Below are positions 8,528-17,889 of a stretch of 64,000 nucleotides of DNA, piece after piece; the first letter of the stretch is position 1, and the number at the start of each line of letters is the position of its first letter. The notes below the pieces were generated by a model. That model had not been told where the DNA came from, did not search any database, and worked only from the letters and a program-made list of their open reading frames with translations. The DNA comes from an uncultured Pelagibacteraceae bacterium (GTDB lineage Bacteria; Pseudomonadota; Alphaproteobacteria; Pelagibacterales; Pelagibacteraceae), in NCBI GenBank assembly GCA_902530215.1, contig CABZZR010000003.1, positions 1-64,000 of the forward strand, read 5' to 3'. The position numbers and the translations under genes are program-made.

Positions 8528-10769
8528 TAAAGTATACAATTTCCTAGTAGCATTTGTTCTTACACTGTTTTTAATTAAACCAGTTTCATATGCAGAAGTT
8601 ATTAATAAAGTTGAAATTTCGGGAAATGAGCGAGTTTCAAAGCAAACTATTGTGATTTATGGAGATATAAAAAAAGATATAAATTATGATTCAAAAGAAG
8701 TTAACGATTTAACAAAACGACTTTATTCAACAGGTTTCTTTTCAAATATATCAGTACAAGTTGAAAACAATGTTTTGAAGATAATTGTTACGGAGAATCC
8801 AATAGTTAATTCAATTACAATAATAGGGATAAAAGCAGAAAAATTAAGAGATTTGGTTTTTAAAAATAATCAACTTAAAGAAACAGTTTCATATAACGAC
8901 AACAAAGCTAAATCAGATGTTCAAAAAATTAAAAATACTTTTAGAGATATAGGTTACTATTTCGTTGAAATTGATTTATCTGTTGAAGAAATTGAGAATA
9001 ACAGAGTTAATGTTGTTTATGATATTAACTTAGGTGAAAAAGCAAAAATTAAAAAAATATTTTTCGTAGGAGATAAAAAAATTAAATCAAAAAGACTAAG
9101 AGATGTAATTACATCAGAAGAAAATAGATTTTATAAGTTTCTATCAAGAAACAAATTTTTAAATAAAGGAAGAGTCAGGCTTGATGAAAGATTATTAACT
9201 AATTATTATAAAAATAAAGGATACTATGAAGTAAAAGTTTCATCTTCTACAGCAGAGTACATTGAGGATGAAGGGTTTATATTAACATTTAAAATAGATG
9301 CTGGCACAAGATATAAATTTAAAAAAATTTATATAGATGTTGATGAGGGACTTCCTAAAGAAGCTTTTTTTGATTTAGATAAAGATCTTTTTAATGTAGT
9401 GGGTGAATATTATTCTACAAAAAAAATAAAGAAAATTTTAGACAGAATAGATATTTTAACACAACAAAAAGAACTACAATTTATTGGTCATCGACTTGAT
9501 GAAACATTAATTGATAATGAAATTGAAGTAAAAATCGATATTTATGAGGGACCAAAAGTTTTTGTAGAAAGAATTAATGTTACTGGAAACAATGTAACCA
9601 ATGATGATGTTATTAGATCTGAGATGCTAGTTGATGAAGGTGATGCTTTTAGTTCTGTATTACTTAATAAATCTATAAATAATTTAAAAGCTAAACGTAT
9701 TTTTGGTTCGGTAGATCATGATGTTATAGAAGGATCTGATACAAATTTAAGAGTCATTAAGGTAGATGTTGAAGAAAAAGCTACTGGACTTATTACTGCA
9801 GGAGCAGGCGTTGGTACAACAGGTACAACACTATCATTTGCTGTTGAAGAAAATAACTTTTTAGGCCGTGGTGTACAGCTTCATTCATCAGCAGAGATTT
9901 CAGAGGAGTCTATAAGAGGAAGATTTTCAGTGAATAATCCAAATTATAAATATTCTGGAAATTCTTTAAGCTTCACTGCAGAAAGCAGTAAAATTGATAG
10001 ATTAGATAAATCTGGTTATGAGTCTACAGAAACAGGTTTTGCTATAGGAACTAGGTTTCAACAATATGAAGACGTTTATTTCGCTCCAAATATTTCTCTA
10101 TATTATGATGATGTAGAAACTACTTCATCAGCATCTTCATCATTACAAAAAATGGATGGGGAATACCTTGATCTTGATTTTGCCTATTCAATTACGTCAG
10201 ATAAAAGAAACCAGAGATTTATGCCAACAGCAGGTCGTATGTATCAATTCTCACAAGTTATACCTCTATATTCTGATGCTCCATCAATAACTAACGGTTT
10301 TAATAGTGCTTTCTACAATGAATTTACTGAAGATTTAATTGGATCTATAAAATTTTATGCAAAAGCAATTAATCCTATAGGTAGTGAAGATGTAAAAATT
10401 TCTGAAAGACTTCATATTCCATCAAGCATGTTAAGAGGTTTTGAAAAAAATGGCATTGGTCCAAAAGATGGGGATGATCATGTAGGGGGAAATTATGCAG
10501 CATTAGTAAGTTTTAATGCAGCTTTACCAAACTTATTTCCAGAAAGCACTAATACAGATATAGGTATATTTTTGGATACAGCTAACTTATGGGGAGTAGA
10601 TTATGACAATTCTATGGATGAGAGCAGTGGTTTGAGGGCATCTACCGGTATAAATGCAAGTCTTCTTACTCCATTAGGGCCACTTACTTGGACTTTATCG
10701 CACGCTATAGTAAAACAATCAACTGATAGGGATGAGTCTTTTAGATTTAGATTGGGCACGACATTTTAA
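8520..10769 (+). CDS. bamA: Outer membrane protein assembly factor BamA
   Basis: Omp85 insertase that folds beta-barrel proteins into the outer membrane, 749 residues. An N-terminal signal peptide of about 25 residues (hydrophobic core LVAFVLTLFLI, end SYAE) precedes a series of POTRA repeats; NKVEISGNERVSKQTI starts the first and RINVTGNNVTNDDVIRSEM the fifth. The barrel has GVGTTGTTLSF at its start, the SMLRGFE loop-6 motif (VRGF equivalent), and a final residue Phe (RFRLGTTF), the classical C-terminal beta-signal. It overlaps skp by a single base (TAATG). Confidence 0.96.
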   Translation: MFNKVYNFLVAFVLTLFLIKPVSYAEVINKVEISGNERVSKQTIVIYGDIKKDINYDSKEVNDLTKRLYSTGFFSNISVQVENNVLKIIVTENPIVNSITIIGIKAEKLRDLVFKNNQLKETVSYNDNKAKSDVQKIKNTFRDIGYYFVEIDLSVEEIENNRVNVVYDINLGEKAKIKKIFFVGDKKIKSKRLRDVITSEENRFYKFLSRNKFLNKGRVRLDERLLTNYYKNKGYYEVKVSSSTAEYIEDEGFILTFKIDAGTRYKFKKIYIDVDEGLPKEAFFDLDKDLFNVVGEYYSTKKIKKILDRIDILTQQKELQFIGHRLDETLIDNEIEVKIDIYEGPKVFVERINVTGNNVTNDDVIRSEMLVDEGDAFSSVLLNKSINNLKAKRIFGSVDHDVIEGSDTNLRVIKVDVEEKATGLITAGAGVGTTGTTLSFAVEENNFLGRGVQLHSSAEISEESIRGRFSVNNPNYKYSGNSLSFTAESSKIDRLDKSGYESTETGFAIGTRFQQYEDVYFAPNISLYYDDVETTSSASSSLQKMDGEYLDLDFAYSITSDKRNQRFMPTAGRMYQFSQVIPLYSDAPSITNGFNSAFYNEFTEDLIGSIKFYAKAINPIGSEDVKISERLHIPSSMLRGFEKNGIGPKDGDDHVGGNYAALVSFNAALPNLFPESTNTDIGIFLDTANLWGVDYDNSMDESSGLRASTGINASLLTPLGPLTWTLSHAIVKQSTDRDESFRFRLGTTF

Positions 10770-11293
10770 TGAAATATTTTGTAAAATTTTTTGTAATTAC
10801 TTTTTTTCTTATTATTGCTAACTTTAGTCATGCAACGCAAAGTGTAAAATTTATTGATATGAATATGCTGATGAACAAAAGTAAAGCTGGTGCTGAGGCA
10901 CAAAAAATTTTATTAAACATGCAGAAAAAAGATATTGAAAGTTTTAAAAAAATAGAAAATGAACTTAAAGAAGAGGAGAGCAAGTTAGTTAGTCAAAAAA
11001 AAGTTTTAAGTAAGGAAGAATATGAAAAACTTTCAAAAAAATTAAGAAAAAAGGCCATTAATTATCAAAAAAATAGAAGAGAAAAATTAGAAAAAATCCA
11101 AAAATTGAGATCTGATGCAAGAATTAAACTTTTAAAAAATATTCAGCCTTTACTAGAGAATTATGCATCTGAAAATGGGGTAAATATTATACTCGATAAA
11201 AAAGATCTTGTTTTAGGTAAAAATCAACACGATATAACAAAAGAAATCATTAAGTTACTTAATGAAAAGCTAACTACACTAAATTTGCAATAA
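10769..11293 (+). CDS. skp: Periplasmic chaperone Skp/OmpH family
   Basis: Small periplasmic holdase that carries unfolded outer-membrane proteins toward BamA. A signal peptide (core FFVITFFLIIANF, cleavage probably after SHA) is followed by VKFIDMNMLMNKSKAG, the family's start, then a long lysine/glutamate-rich coiled coil (about residues 50-120) and a C-terminal strand region VNIILDKKDLVLG typical of OmpH. Length of 174 residues is typical. It sits between bamA and lpxD as in most Proteobacteria. Confidence 0.9.
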   Translation: MKYFVKFFVITFFLIIANFSHATQSVKFIDMNMLMNKSKAGAEAQKILLNMQKKDIESFKKIENELKEEESKLVSQKKVLSKEEYEKLSKKLRKKAINYQKNRREKLEKIQKLRSDARIKLLKNIQPLLENYASENGVNIILDKKDLVLGKNQHDITKEIIKLLNEKLTTLNLQ

Positions 11294-11298
11294 CATAA

Positions 11299-12279
11299 AT
11301 GAGTTTTTTTAAAAAAAAAGGACCTTTCCTTATAAAGGATATTGCTAATCTTATAAAGGCATCATCAGATAAAAAAATTTTTAAAGTCACAGGTATAAAT
11401 GATTTACAAAACGCAAGTTCTAATGAAATAACTTTTTTAAATTCTAATAAATACAAAAATATTTCACTAAAAACAAAAGCTTGTGCTTGCATTACTACTA
11501 AAACTTTAAAACAATATTTGCCCGACAAATGTATAAAATTAGAAGTAATAAATGTGCTATTTGCTGTATCTTTAGTGGCAAAAAAATTTTTTCCTTTTGC
11601 TGATGTTGACTACCCTGATTTAAATTTAAAAGATTCAAGTTTATTAAAAAAAAAATATAAAAATGTTTTTTTTGGAAAAAATGTTTTAATTGGTAAAAAT
11701 GTTAAAATTGGTGCAAATTCATTCATTGGAAGCAACAGCATTATTGAAAGCAATGTAAGTATAGGAAAGAAGTGTGTTATTGGTTCATTTGTTACTATTA
11801 AAAATTCTTTAATTGATGATGAAGTCGTAATCCAAGATGGTTCAAACATTGGAGTTAAAGGTTTTGGCTTTATACCTTCAAAGATAAAAAATATTAAGAT
11901 GCCACACGTAGGAAGAGTTTTGTTAAAAAAAGGCGTTGAAATTGGATCAGAATGCACCATTGATAGAGGTTCAATGAGCGATACAATTATTGGCGAAAAT
12001 ACCTTCTTAGATAATCAAGTACATGTTGCACATAATGTTCAAATTGGTAAAAATTGTATGATTGCTGGTCAAGTTGGCTTTGCCGGCAGTGCAAAATTGG
12101 CTGATAATGTAATAATTGGAGGTCAAGCTGGGATATCTGGACATTTGAATATTGGAAAAAATGTAAGTATAGGTGGAGGTAGCGGAGTAATAAAAGATAT
12201 TCCTGATAATTCTAAAGTTATGGGCTATCCGGCAATTGAGTTTAAAAAATTTGTTAAAAATTTAAAAAACAATGAATAA
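11299..12279 (+). CDS. lpxD: UDP-3-O-acylglucosamine N-acyltransferase
   Basis: Third step of lipid A synthesis: N-acylation of UDP-3-O-acyl-glucosamine. An N-terminal uridine-binding domain (residues about 1-110) is followed by hexapeptide repeats that build a left-handed beta helix (IGKNVKIGANSFIG and on). The catalytic His lies in NQVHVAHNVQIG. IDRGSMSDTIIGENT is another LpxD hallmark. Length of 326 residues is typical. It overlaps fabZ by 8 bases and lies 5 bases after skp. Confidence 0.95.
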   Translation: MSFFKKKGPFLIKDIANLIKASSDKKIFKVTGINDLQNASSNEITFLNSNKYKNISLKTKACACITTKTLKQYLPDKCIKLEVINVLFAVSLVAKKFFPFADVDYPDLNLKDSSLLKKKYKNVFFGKNVLIGKNVKIGANSFIGSNSIIESNVSIGKKCVIGSFVTIKNSLIDDEVVIQDGSNIGVKGFGFIPSKIKNIKMPHVGRVLLKKGVEIGSECTIDRGSMSDTIIGENTFLDNQVHVAHNVQIGKNCMIAGQVGFAGSAKLADNVIIGGQAGISGHLNIGKNVSIGGGSGVIKDIPDNSKVMGYPAIEFKKFVKNLKNNE

Positions 12280-12733
12280 AGATTCTATAGATAAAGAAAC
12301 AATTAAAAATTTATTACCACATAGAGAACCTATGCTTTTAATAGATAGATTAATTAATATAGTTCCACTTAAATCTGCAACTGCTATAGTTAAAGTTGAA
12401 AAATCATCTTTTTTTGTTCAAGGACATTTTCCTGGTCAACCAGTTATGCCAGGTGTATTGATCGTTGAAGCATTTGGCCAAGCAGCCGCAGCTTTAACAG
12501 CTCATGGAATAGACCCAAATGAGTACAAAAATAAGTTAGTATATTTAATGGGTATTGATAAAGCACGTTTTAGAAATCCAGTTATGCCCGAATGCGAATT
12601 ACATCTCGATATAGAAGCTATAAGATCACATGGTCGAGTCTGGAAGTATAAAGGTGTCGCCAAAGTAAATGATAAAAGAATGGCTGATGCTGAATGGTCA
12701 GCAACAATAGTAGATAGAAATGATAAAAAATGA
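12272..12733 (+). CDS. fabZ: 3-hydroxyacyl-ACP dehydratase FabZ
   Basis: Hot-dog fold dehydratase of type II fatty acid synthesis, 153 residues. The start LLPHREPMLLIDR and the active-site motif GHFPGQPVMPGVLIVEAFGQAA (catalytic His within GHFPG and Glu within VEAFGQ) are clear. It competes with LpxA for 3-hydroxyacyl-ACP, which explains its placement between lpxD and lpxA. It overlaps both neighbours (8 bases and 4 bases). Confidence 0.96.
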   Translation: MNKDSIDKETIKNLLPHREPMLLIDRLINIVPLKSATAIVKVEKSSFFVQGHFPGQPVMPGVLIVEAFGQAAAALTAHGIDPNEYKNKLVYLMGIDKARFRNPVMPECELHLDIEAIRSHGRVWKYKGVAKVNDKRMADAEWSATIVDRNDKK

Positions 12734-13515
12734 TTCATAAGACTAGTATAATTGATCCAAAAGCAAAAATTTCAAAAGATGTAATAATTGGACCTTATGT
12801 AGTCATCGGGCCTTATGTAGAAATAAATGAAAAAGTAGAAATATTTTCACATGCAAATATTCAAGGAAATACAAAAATTGATTCAGGCACAAAAATTTTT
12901 CCTTTTGCAAGCTTAGGAACTCAACCACAAGATTTAAAATATAAGGGAGAAAAAAATAGTCTAGTTATAGGAAAAAATAATCAAATTAGAGAATACGTAA
13001 CCATAAACCCTGGAACTGAAGGTGGAGGTGGAGTTACCAAAATAGGTGATAACTGTTTGTTTATGATTTCATCACATATTGCGCACGACTGTAATATTGG
13101 TGACAATGTTATTATAGCAAATAACGTACCTTTAGGCGGACATGTTACAATTGAAGATAATGTTATTATTGGAGGAAATTCTGCAGTACAGCAATATACT
13201 AGAATAGGAAGACTTGCAATGATAGGTGGTATGACTGGAGTATTAAAAGATGTAATTCCTTTTGGCATGTCCTTTGGAAATAGAAATTTTTTAAAAGGTA
13301 TAAATATAATTGGTTTGAGACGAAAAAAATATGAGAATAAACTGATAATGCAATTAAACGATGCTTATGAAAAAATATTTCAGTCTGAAAACTTACATGA
13401 AAATTTAGGTAAAATTAATGGTGAGTACAAAGAAAATGAACTAGTTAAAGAAGTGACAAACTTTATATCAAAGGATAAAAAAAGACCAATTTGCACGCCA
13501 AACCAAAAATCATAA
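12730..13515 (+). CDS. lpxA: UDP-N-acetylglucosamine acyltransferase
   Basis: First committed step of lipid A synthesis. The protein of 261 residues is mostly hexapeptide repeats (IGPYVVIGPYVEI) with the catalytic His in SSHIAHDCNIGDN (about residues 117-129). The C-terminal helical part contains GMSFGNRNFLKGINIIGLRR, with the NxxGLRR signature of LpxA. It starts in a 4-base overlap with fabZ and ends 1 base before lpxI. Confidence 0.96.
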   Translation: MIHKTSIIDPKAKISKDVIIGPYVVIGPYVEINEKVEIFSHANIQGNTKIDSGTKIFPFASLGTQPQDLKYKGEKNSLVIGKNNQIREYVTINPGTEGGGGVTKIGDNCLFMISSHIAHDCNIGDNVIIANNVPLGGHVTIEDNVIIGGNSAVQQYTRIGRLAMIGGMTGVLKDVIPFGMSFGNRNFLKGINIIGLRRKKYENKLIMQLNDAYEKIFQSENLHENLGKINGEYKENELVKEVTNFISKDKKRPICTPNQKS

Positions 13516-13516
13516 A

Positions 13517-14311
13517 ATGATCGGGCTAATTTTTGGAGAAACAAATTTTCCAAACGAAATATTAAAGAAAATAAAAAAAAGAAAAGTTAAATATTTAATT
13601 ATAGATTTAACTAAGAAAAAAATTTTTAGGAAAAATAAATATTCGTATAGTGTTAGCATAGGTCAATTTGGTAAAATTATAAAAATATTAAAAGAAAATA
13701 AATGCAAAAAAGTTCTTTTTGCTGGTAGAGTTGAAAAACCAAATTTTTCTAAATTACGTTTAGATTTTAAAGGGCTTTATTATATGCCAAAAATTATAAA
13801 AAGCTCTTCACTTGGCGATGCAGCTATATTAAAAGAAATTATAAAAATATTTAAAAGTGAGAAAATTAAAACTATCAGCTCATTAACTTTTAACCCTGAG
13901 TTGACTTTAAAAAAAGGGAACTACACCAAAATAAAACCTAAACTAAAAGATAAAGCGGATATAAAAAAAGGAATAAAAATATTAAATAAATTAGGAAAAT
14001 ATAATTTTAGTCAAGCACTAGTAGTTAGAAATAATAAAGTTGTTGCTATTGAGGCGAGAGGAGGAACTGAAGTTTTGCTTAAGAAATGTAAAAGTAAAAG
14101 ATTTAGAAATACAGGTGTTTTAGTTAAATTTCCTAAAAAAAAACAAGATTTGAGAATTGATTTGCCGACTGTAGGACTTAAAACTTTAGTCCAATGTAAA
14201 ATTTCTGGTTTAAAAGGAATTGTATTAAAGGAAAAACAAAATATTTTTTTAGATAAAAGAAAATGTATAAGCTTTGCAAATAAACACAAAATGTTTGTGG
14301 TGGTTAAATGA
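13517..14311 (+). CDS. lpxI: UDP-2,3-diacylglucosamine pyrophosphatase LpxI
   Basis: DUF1009 protein, 264 residues, lying between lpxA and lpxB. In Alphaproteobacteria LpxI replaces LpxH in hydrolysing UDP-2,3-diacylglucosamine. Conserved stretches visible are VLFAGRVEKPNF in the N-terminal half, and LVVRNNKVVAIEARGGTEVLLKKC and LPTVGLKTLVQ in the C-terminal domain. IEARGGTE differs slightly from the more common AIEGTDGTD but keeps the acidic residues. It overlaps the following secreted dehydrogenase by 4 bases. Confidence 0.9.
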   Translation: MIGLIFGETNFPNEILKKIKKRKVKYLIIDLTKKKIFRKNKYSYSVSIGQFGKIIKILKENKCKKVLFAGRVEKPNFSKLRLDFKGLYYMPKIIKSSSLGDAAILKEIIKIFKSEKIKTISSLTFNPELTLKKGNYTKIKPKLKDKADIKKGIKILNKLGKYNFSQALVVRNNKVVAIEARGGTEVLLKKCKSKRFRNTGVLVKFPKKKQDLRIDLPTVGLKTLVQCKISGLKGIVLKEKQNIFLDKRKCISFANKHKMFVVVK

Positions 14312-15372
14312 AAAGGATTCTCATTTTACTTTTATATTTTTTTATTAATTCTAATTTATTTGCATCAGAAATAAAATTAGAGAAAATAATTGGGGGTTTA
14401 GATGAGCCTTGGGGTTTATCTTTTGTTAATGATCAAAAAATAATTTTTACTGAAAAATCTGGAAAATTGTTTTTTCTAAATCTAAAAGATAAAACAAAAA
14501 ATGAAATAGTTCATAATTTAGATATTTTGGAGGTTGGTCAAGGTGGTTTACTTGATGTTTTATACAAAGACCCAGATGTATATGTTTCTTATTCTGAAAA
14601 CAGGGGTAATTGGACCGCAAGCACCTCAGTTGCTAAAGGTAAATTAAATAAAACTAATATTGTATTTAATAATATTTTTAGAGCAGAACCACCAATAGAA
14701 TCCGGATACCATTTTGGATCAAGATTAGTTATTAAGGATAAATATCTATTTATAACTGCTGGTGAAAGAGGAAAGGGTATGATTGCACAGGACGCATCAA
14801 AACATCCAGGAAGTATAATAAGGATATACTTAGATGGCTCTATACCAAAAAATAATCCAAAATTTATAAATCAAAAAGATTGGCTACCCGAGATTTTTCA
14901 AATAGGCGTAAGAAATCCTCAGGGAATTACTATATCTCCATTTAATAACAAAATTTATTTAAGCAATCACGGAGCAAAAGGTGGCGATTGGTTCGGTTTA
15001 TCCAATTATGGAGAAAATTATGGTTGGAAAATTTTAGGTTGGGGAGGAAAAAATTATAATGGAACAAAAATTGGACCAAAATGGAAACCTGGTTTCACTA
15101 AAGCAATTAAATATTGGGTACCATCAATAGCTGTAAGCGCAATTTTGATTTATAAAGGAGAGGAATTTAAAGAATGGAACGGCGATGCTTTAATTGCCTC
15201 ACTCAAAGACCAATCTTTGAGAAAAATTAAATTTACAGATAATAAATTAATAAATGAGGAAATAATTTTTAAAAGAAAAATTGGAAGAATTCGGGATATT
15301 AAGATACATAAAAAAACAGGCGAACTTTACATGTTGTCAGACAATGGAGAACTTTGGAGAATGTATAAATGA
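14308..15372 (+). CDS. Secreted PQQ-type sugar dehydrogenase (GSDH/YliI family)
   Basis: Six-bladed beta-propeller of the soluble glucose/aldose dehydrogenase family, 354 residues. It has an N-terminal signal peptide (KRILILLLYFFINSNLFAS), so the enzyme is periplasmic or secreted. Family blocks are GGLDEPWGLSFV, SGYHFGSRLVI, ITAGERG, DASKHPGSIIRIYLDGSIP, IFQIGVRNPQGI, LSNHGAKGGDWF and GENYGWKILGWG. Known members oxidise sugars with PQQ, while some bind no cofactor; the substrate cannot be told here. It is embedded, with 4-base overlaps on both sides, between lpxI and lpxB, an unexpected position within the lipid A operon. No pqq biosynthesis gene is in the window. Confidence 0.85.
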   Translation: MKRILILLLYFFINSNLFASEIKLEKIIGGLDEPWGLSFVNDQKIIFTEKSGKLFFLNLKDKTKNEIVHNLDILEVGQGGLLDVLYKDPDVYVSYSENRGNWTASTSVAKGKLNKTNIVFNNIFRAEPPIESGYHFGSRLVIKDKYLFITAGERGKGMIAQDASKHPGSIIRIYLDGSIPKNNPKFINQKDWLPEIFQIGVRNPQGITISPFNNKIYLSNHGAKGGDWFGLSNYGENYGWKILGWGGKNYNGTKIGPKWKPGFTKAIKYWVPSIAVSAILIYKGEEFKEWNGDALIASLKDQSLRKIKFTDNKLINEEIIFKRKIGRIRDIKIHKKTGELYMLSDNGELWRMYK

Positions 15373-16496
15373 AAAAAATATTTATATTAACCGGAGAACC
15401 TTCGGGTGATAAACTGGCATCAAAAGCAATAATTCAACTTCAAAAACTAGAACCTAATATTGAATATTTGTCCGTAGGAGGTGAACATTTAAAAAAAATA
15501 GGGATAAAATCTTTGTACGATTTAAATGAAGTTACTTATCTTGGTTTTACAAAAGTTTTATTTAATATATTTAAAATAAAAAAAAAAATTAATGAAACAG
15601 TAGAAAAAATAATAGAATTTCAACCAGATATTTTGTTTAGTGTTGATAGTCCAGATTTCACATTAAGAGTAGCTAAAAAAGTTAAAAAAATTAACCCAAA
15701 AATTAAAACGATTCATTTTGTCGCTCCACAAGTATGGGTGTGGCGAGAGAGTAGAGTAAAAAAATTAAAATTATTTTTAGATCATATTTTATTATTATTT
15801 CCCTTTGAAAAAAAATATTTTGATAAGGAGAATATTAAATCAACAGTAGTTGGACATCCTTTGCTTGAAAATATTGAAAAAAGTAAAATTGATATAAGTC
15901 AAATTATTAAGAGTCATAAAAAAATTATTTCTATTTTTCCAGGAAGTAGAAAATCTGAAATAGATATTTTGTTGCCTATATTATTTGATTTTGTAAAATT
16001 GATGAATGAAAAAAACAATGATATTTTTTATGTTTTTCATTCTACTTATGAATATAATAAAATGATACAAGATAGATTGATAAAAGAAAATCTCAACAAT
16101 TGTGGTTCAATTGCGGATGAAAAAATAAAATCTGAGATTTTAAAATCTTCATTATTTGCTGTTGCTAAATCTGGGACTATATCTTTAGAAGTTTGTAATG
16201 CTAAAATTCCATCTGTTGTCATTTATAAAATGAATATTATAAATTTTTTTATAATTAAAATTTTGGTTAAAGTTAGATTTGCTAACATTATAAATATTGC
16301 TGCTGATGAAGAAATAATACCTGAGCTAATTCAATCAAACTGCAATTCTATAAATATATTTAAAAAGGTAGACCATCTTCTTCAAAATAATCAACTTTTG
16401 CAATTGCAAATTGATAAATCCCAAAAAATTATTGAGGGTTTTAAAAGTAATAAATCTTTTAATATTATTACTTCAGTTTTAACTGATAGCCTTTAA
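15369..16496 (+). CDS. lpxB: Lipid-A-disaccharide synthase
   Basis: Inverting glycosyltransferase (GT19) that joins lipid X and UDP-2,3-diacylglucosamine. The N-terminus FILTGEPSGDKLASK matches LpxB (usual AGEPSGD). FSVDSPDFTLRVAKKVK, FVAPQVWVWRESRVKKL and IFPGSRKSEI follow, and VAKSGTISLEVC is the C-terminal donor-binding motif. Length of 375 residues is typical. It ends the lipid A block and overlaps the convergent gltX by 18 bases, leaving no space for a terminator. Confidence 0.95.
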   Translation: MKKIFILTGEPSGDKLASKAIIQLQKLEPNIEYLSVGGEHLKKIGIKSLYDLNEVTYLGFTKVLFNIFKIKKKINETVEKIIEFQPDILFSVDSPDFTLRVAKKVKKINPKIKTIHFVAPQVWVWRESRVKKLKLFLDHILLLFPFEKKYFDKENIKSTVVGHPLLENIEKSKIDISQIIKSHKKIISIFPGSRKSEIDILLPILFDFVKLMNEKNNDIFYVFHSTYEYNKMIQDRLIKENLNNCGSIADEKIKSEILKSSLFAVAKSGTISLEVCNAKIPSVVIYKMNIINFFIIKILVKVRFANIINIAADEEIIPELIQSNCNSINIFKKVDHLLQNNQLLQLQIDKSQKIIEGFKSNKSFNIITSVLTDSL

Positions 16497-17870
16497 TCTT
16501 TTAACCACATCTTTCTTGTCCAAAGATAAAATTATATCATAAATTCCTGGACCAAATTTAGAACCGACCAACGCAATTCTTAATGGCTGCCCAACTCCTT
16601 TAAAATTTGTATTGTTGTCTTTAATTAGGTTATTTATAATTTTTTCAAGATTTTCCTTGTTAATGTCTGCAATTTTTTGAAACTCCTTCAAAAAGTTAGC
16701 TAAAATATTTTTCGATACATCATCCAAAAGTCCCATATCTTCTTGTGAAATTTCAATTTTTTCCCGTATTAGGTATTGAGAGTTAATATATATATCTTCA
16801 AGAGTTTTAGCTTTATTTTTGAGAAAAGTTAGAGATTTTTTAATCTCCTTATTTTTGTTATCAATTTTATCTTTATAAATCTCACAATAAATTTCTAAAT
16901 TATTGTACAAATCGTTTTCATTAGTATTTTTAATGTAGTATTCATTCATAGATAGTATCCGATTTATATCGAGTTTTGATGGAGACTTACCTATACCTGT
17001 TGTATTAAAATATTTTATACTTTCATCTAAATTAAATATTTCTTTATCTTTATGAGACCATCCTAATCTAAGCAAATAATTTCTCAATGCATCAGGCAAA
17101 ATACCAATTTTAATGTAATCTTCTATTGTTGAGGCCTTGTCCCTTTTTGACAATTTTTTCCCTTCATTACTATGTATTAAAGGTATGTGTGCAAATTCTG
17201 GTATATTCCAATTCATAGCTTCATAAATTTGCTTTTGTTTAAAAGCATTAATTTTATGATCATCACCTCTTATAACATGACTTATGTCCATTAAATGATC
17301 ATCAACAGTAGCTGATAGCTGATAGGTTGGTGAGCCATCATTTCTCAGTATTACAAAGTCCTCAATTGTAGAATTTGAGATATTGATTTCACCTTGGACC
17401 AAGTCTTTTATAACACTATTTCCACTTATCTTGCTTTTAAATCTTATTACCGGCTTGACATTATTTGGTATGGTTAAATTTTCAGAATTTCTCCATTTTC
17501 TGTTATATATAAAGGGAATGCCTTTTTTTTTAGCAATATTTTTTTGTTCATTAATTTCCTCTTCCGAACAATAGCATTTGTAAGCAAAATCTTTTTTTAA
17601 AAGTTGTTCAGCAACTTTTCTATGTTCATTGATTTTTTCAGATTGTATATACTCTTCGTTGTCATGTTTTATACCTATCCATTGTAAAGACTTAATAATT
17701 TGTTTTTTATACTCTTCTTTAGATCTTTCTTTATCGGTATCTTCAATTCTTAAATAAAATTTTCCTTTATTATTTTTAGAATATAGCCAATTAAAAAGTG
17801 CAGTTCTAACACCGCCAATATGCAATGGCCCTGTTGGAGAAGGAGCAAATCTCGTTGCTACTTTTTTCAT
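16479..17870 (-). CDS. gltX: Glutamyl-tRNA synthetase
   Basis: Class I aminoacyl-tRNA synthetase that charges tRNA with glutamate, 463 residues. The first motif APSPTGPLHIGG (residues 9-20) is the HIGH signature, and KLSKRDKAS is the KMSKS loop. The catalytic domain contains FYLRIEDTDKERS, and the anticodon-binding domain occupies the C-terminal third. Many Alphaproteobacteria carry a second gltX, so whether this one also charges tRNA-Gln cannot be judged. It follows lexA on the same strand and overlaps the convergent lpxB. Confidence 0.96.
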   Translation of the reverse strand: MKKVATRFAPSPTGPLHIGGVRTALFNWLYSKNNKGKFYLRIEDTDKERSKEEYKKQIIKSLQWIGIKHDNEEYIQSEKINEHRKVAEQLLKKDFAYKCYCSEEEINEQKNIAKKKGIPFIYNRKWRNSENLTIPNNVKPVIRFKSKISGNSVIKDLVQGEINISNSTIEDFVILRNDGSPTYQLSATVDDHLMDISHVIRGDDHKINAFKQKQIYEAMNWNIPEFAHIPLIHSNEGKKLSKRDKASTIEDYIKIGILPDALRNYLLRLGWSHKDKEIFNLDESIKYFNTTGIGKSPSKLDINRILSMNEYYIKNTNENDLYNNLEIYCEIYKDKIDNKNKEIKKSLTFLKNKAKTLEDIYINSQYLIREKIEISQEDMGLLDDVSKNILANFLKEFQKIADINKENLEKIINNLIKDNNTNFKGVGQPLRIALVGSKFGPGIYDIILSLDKKDVVKRLKAIS

Positions 17871-17889
17871 AAATTATTTGTAAACTAAT

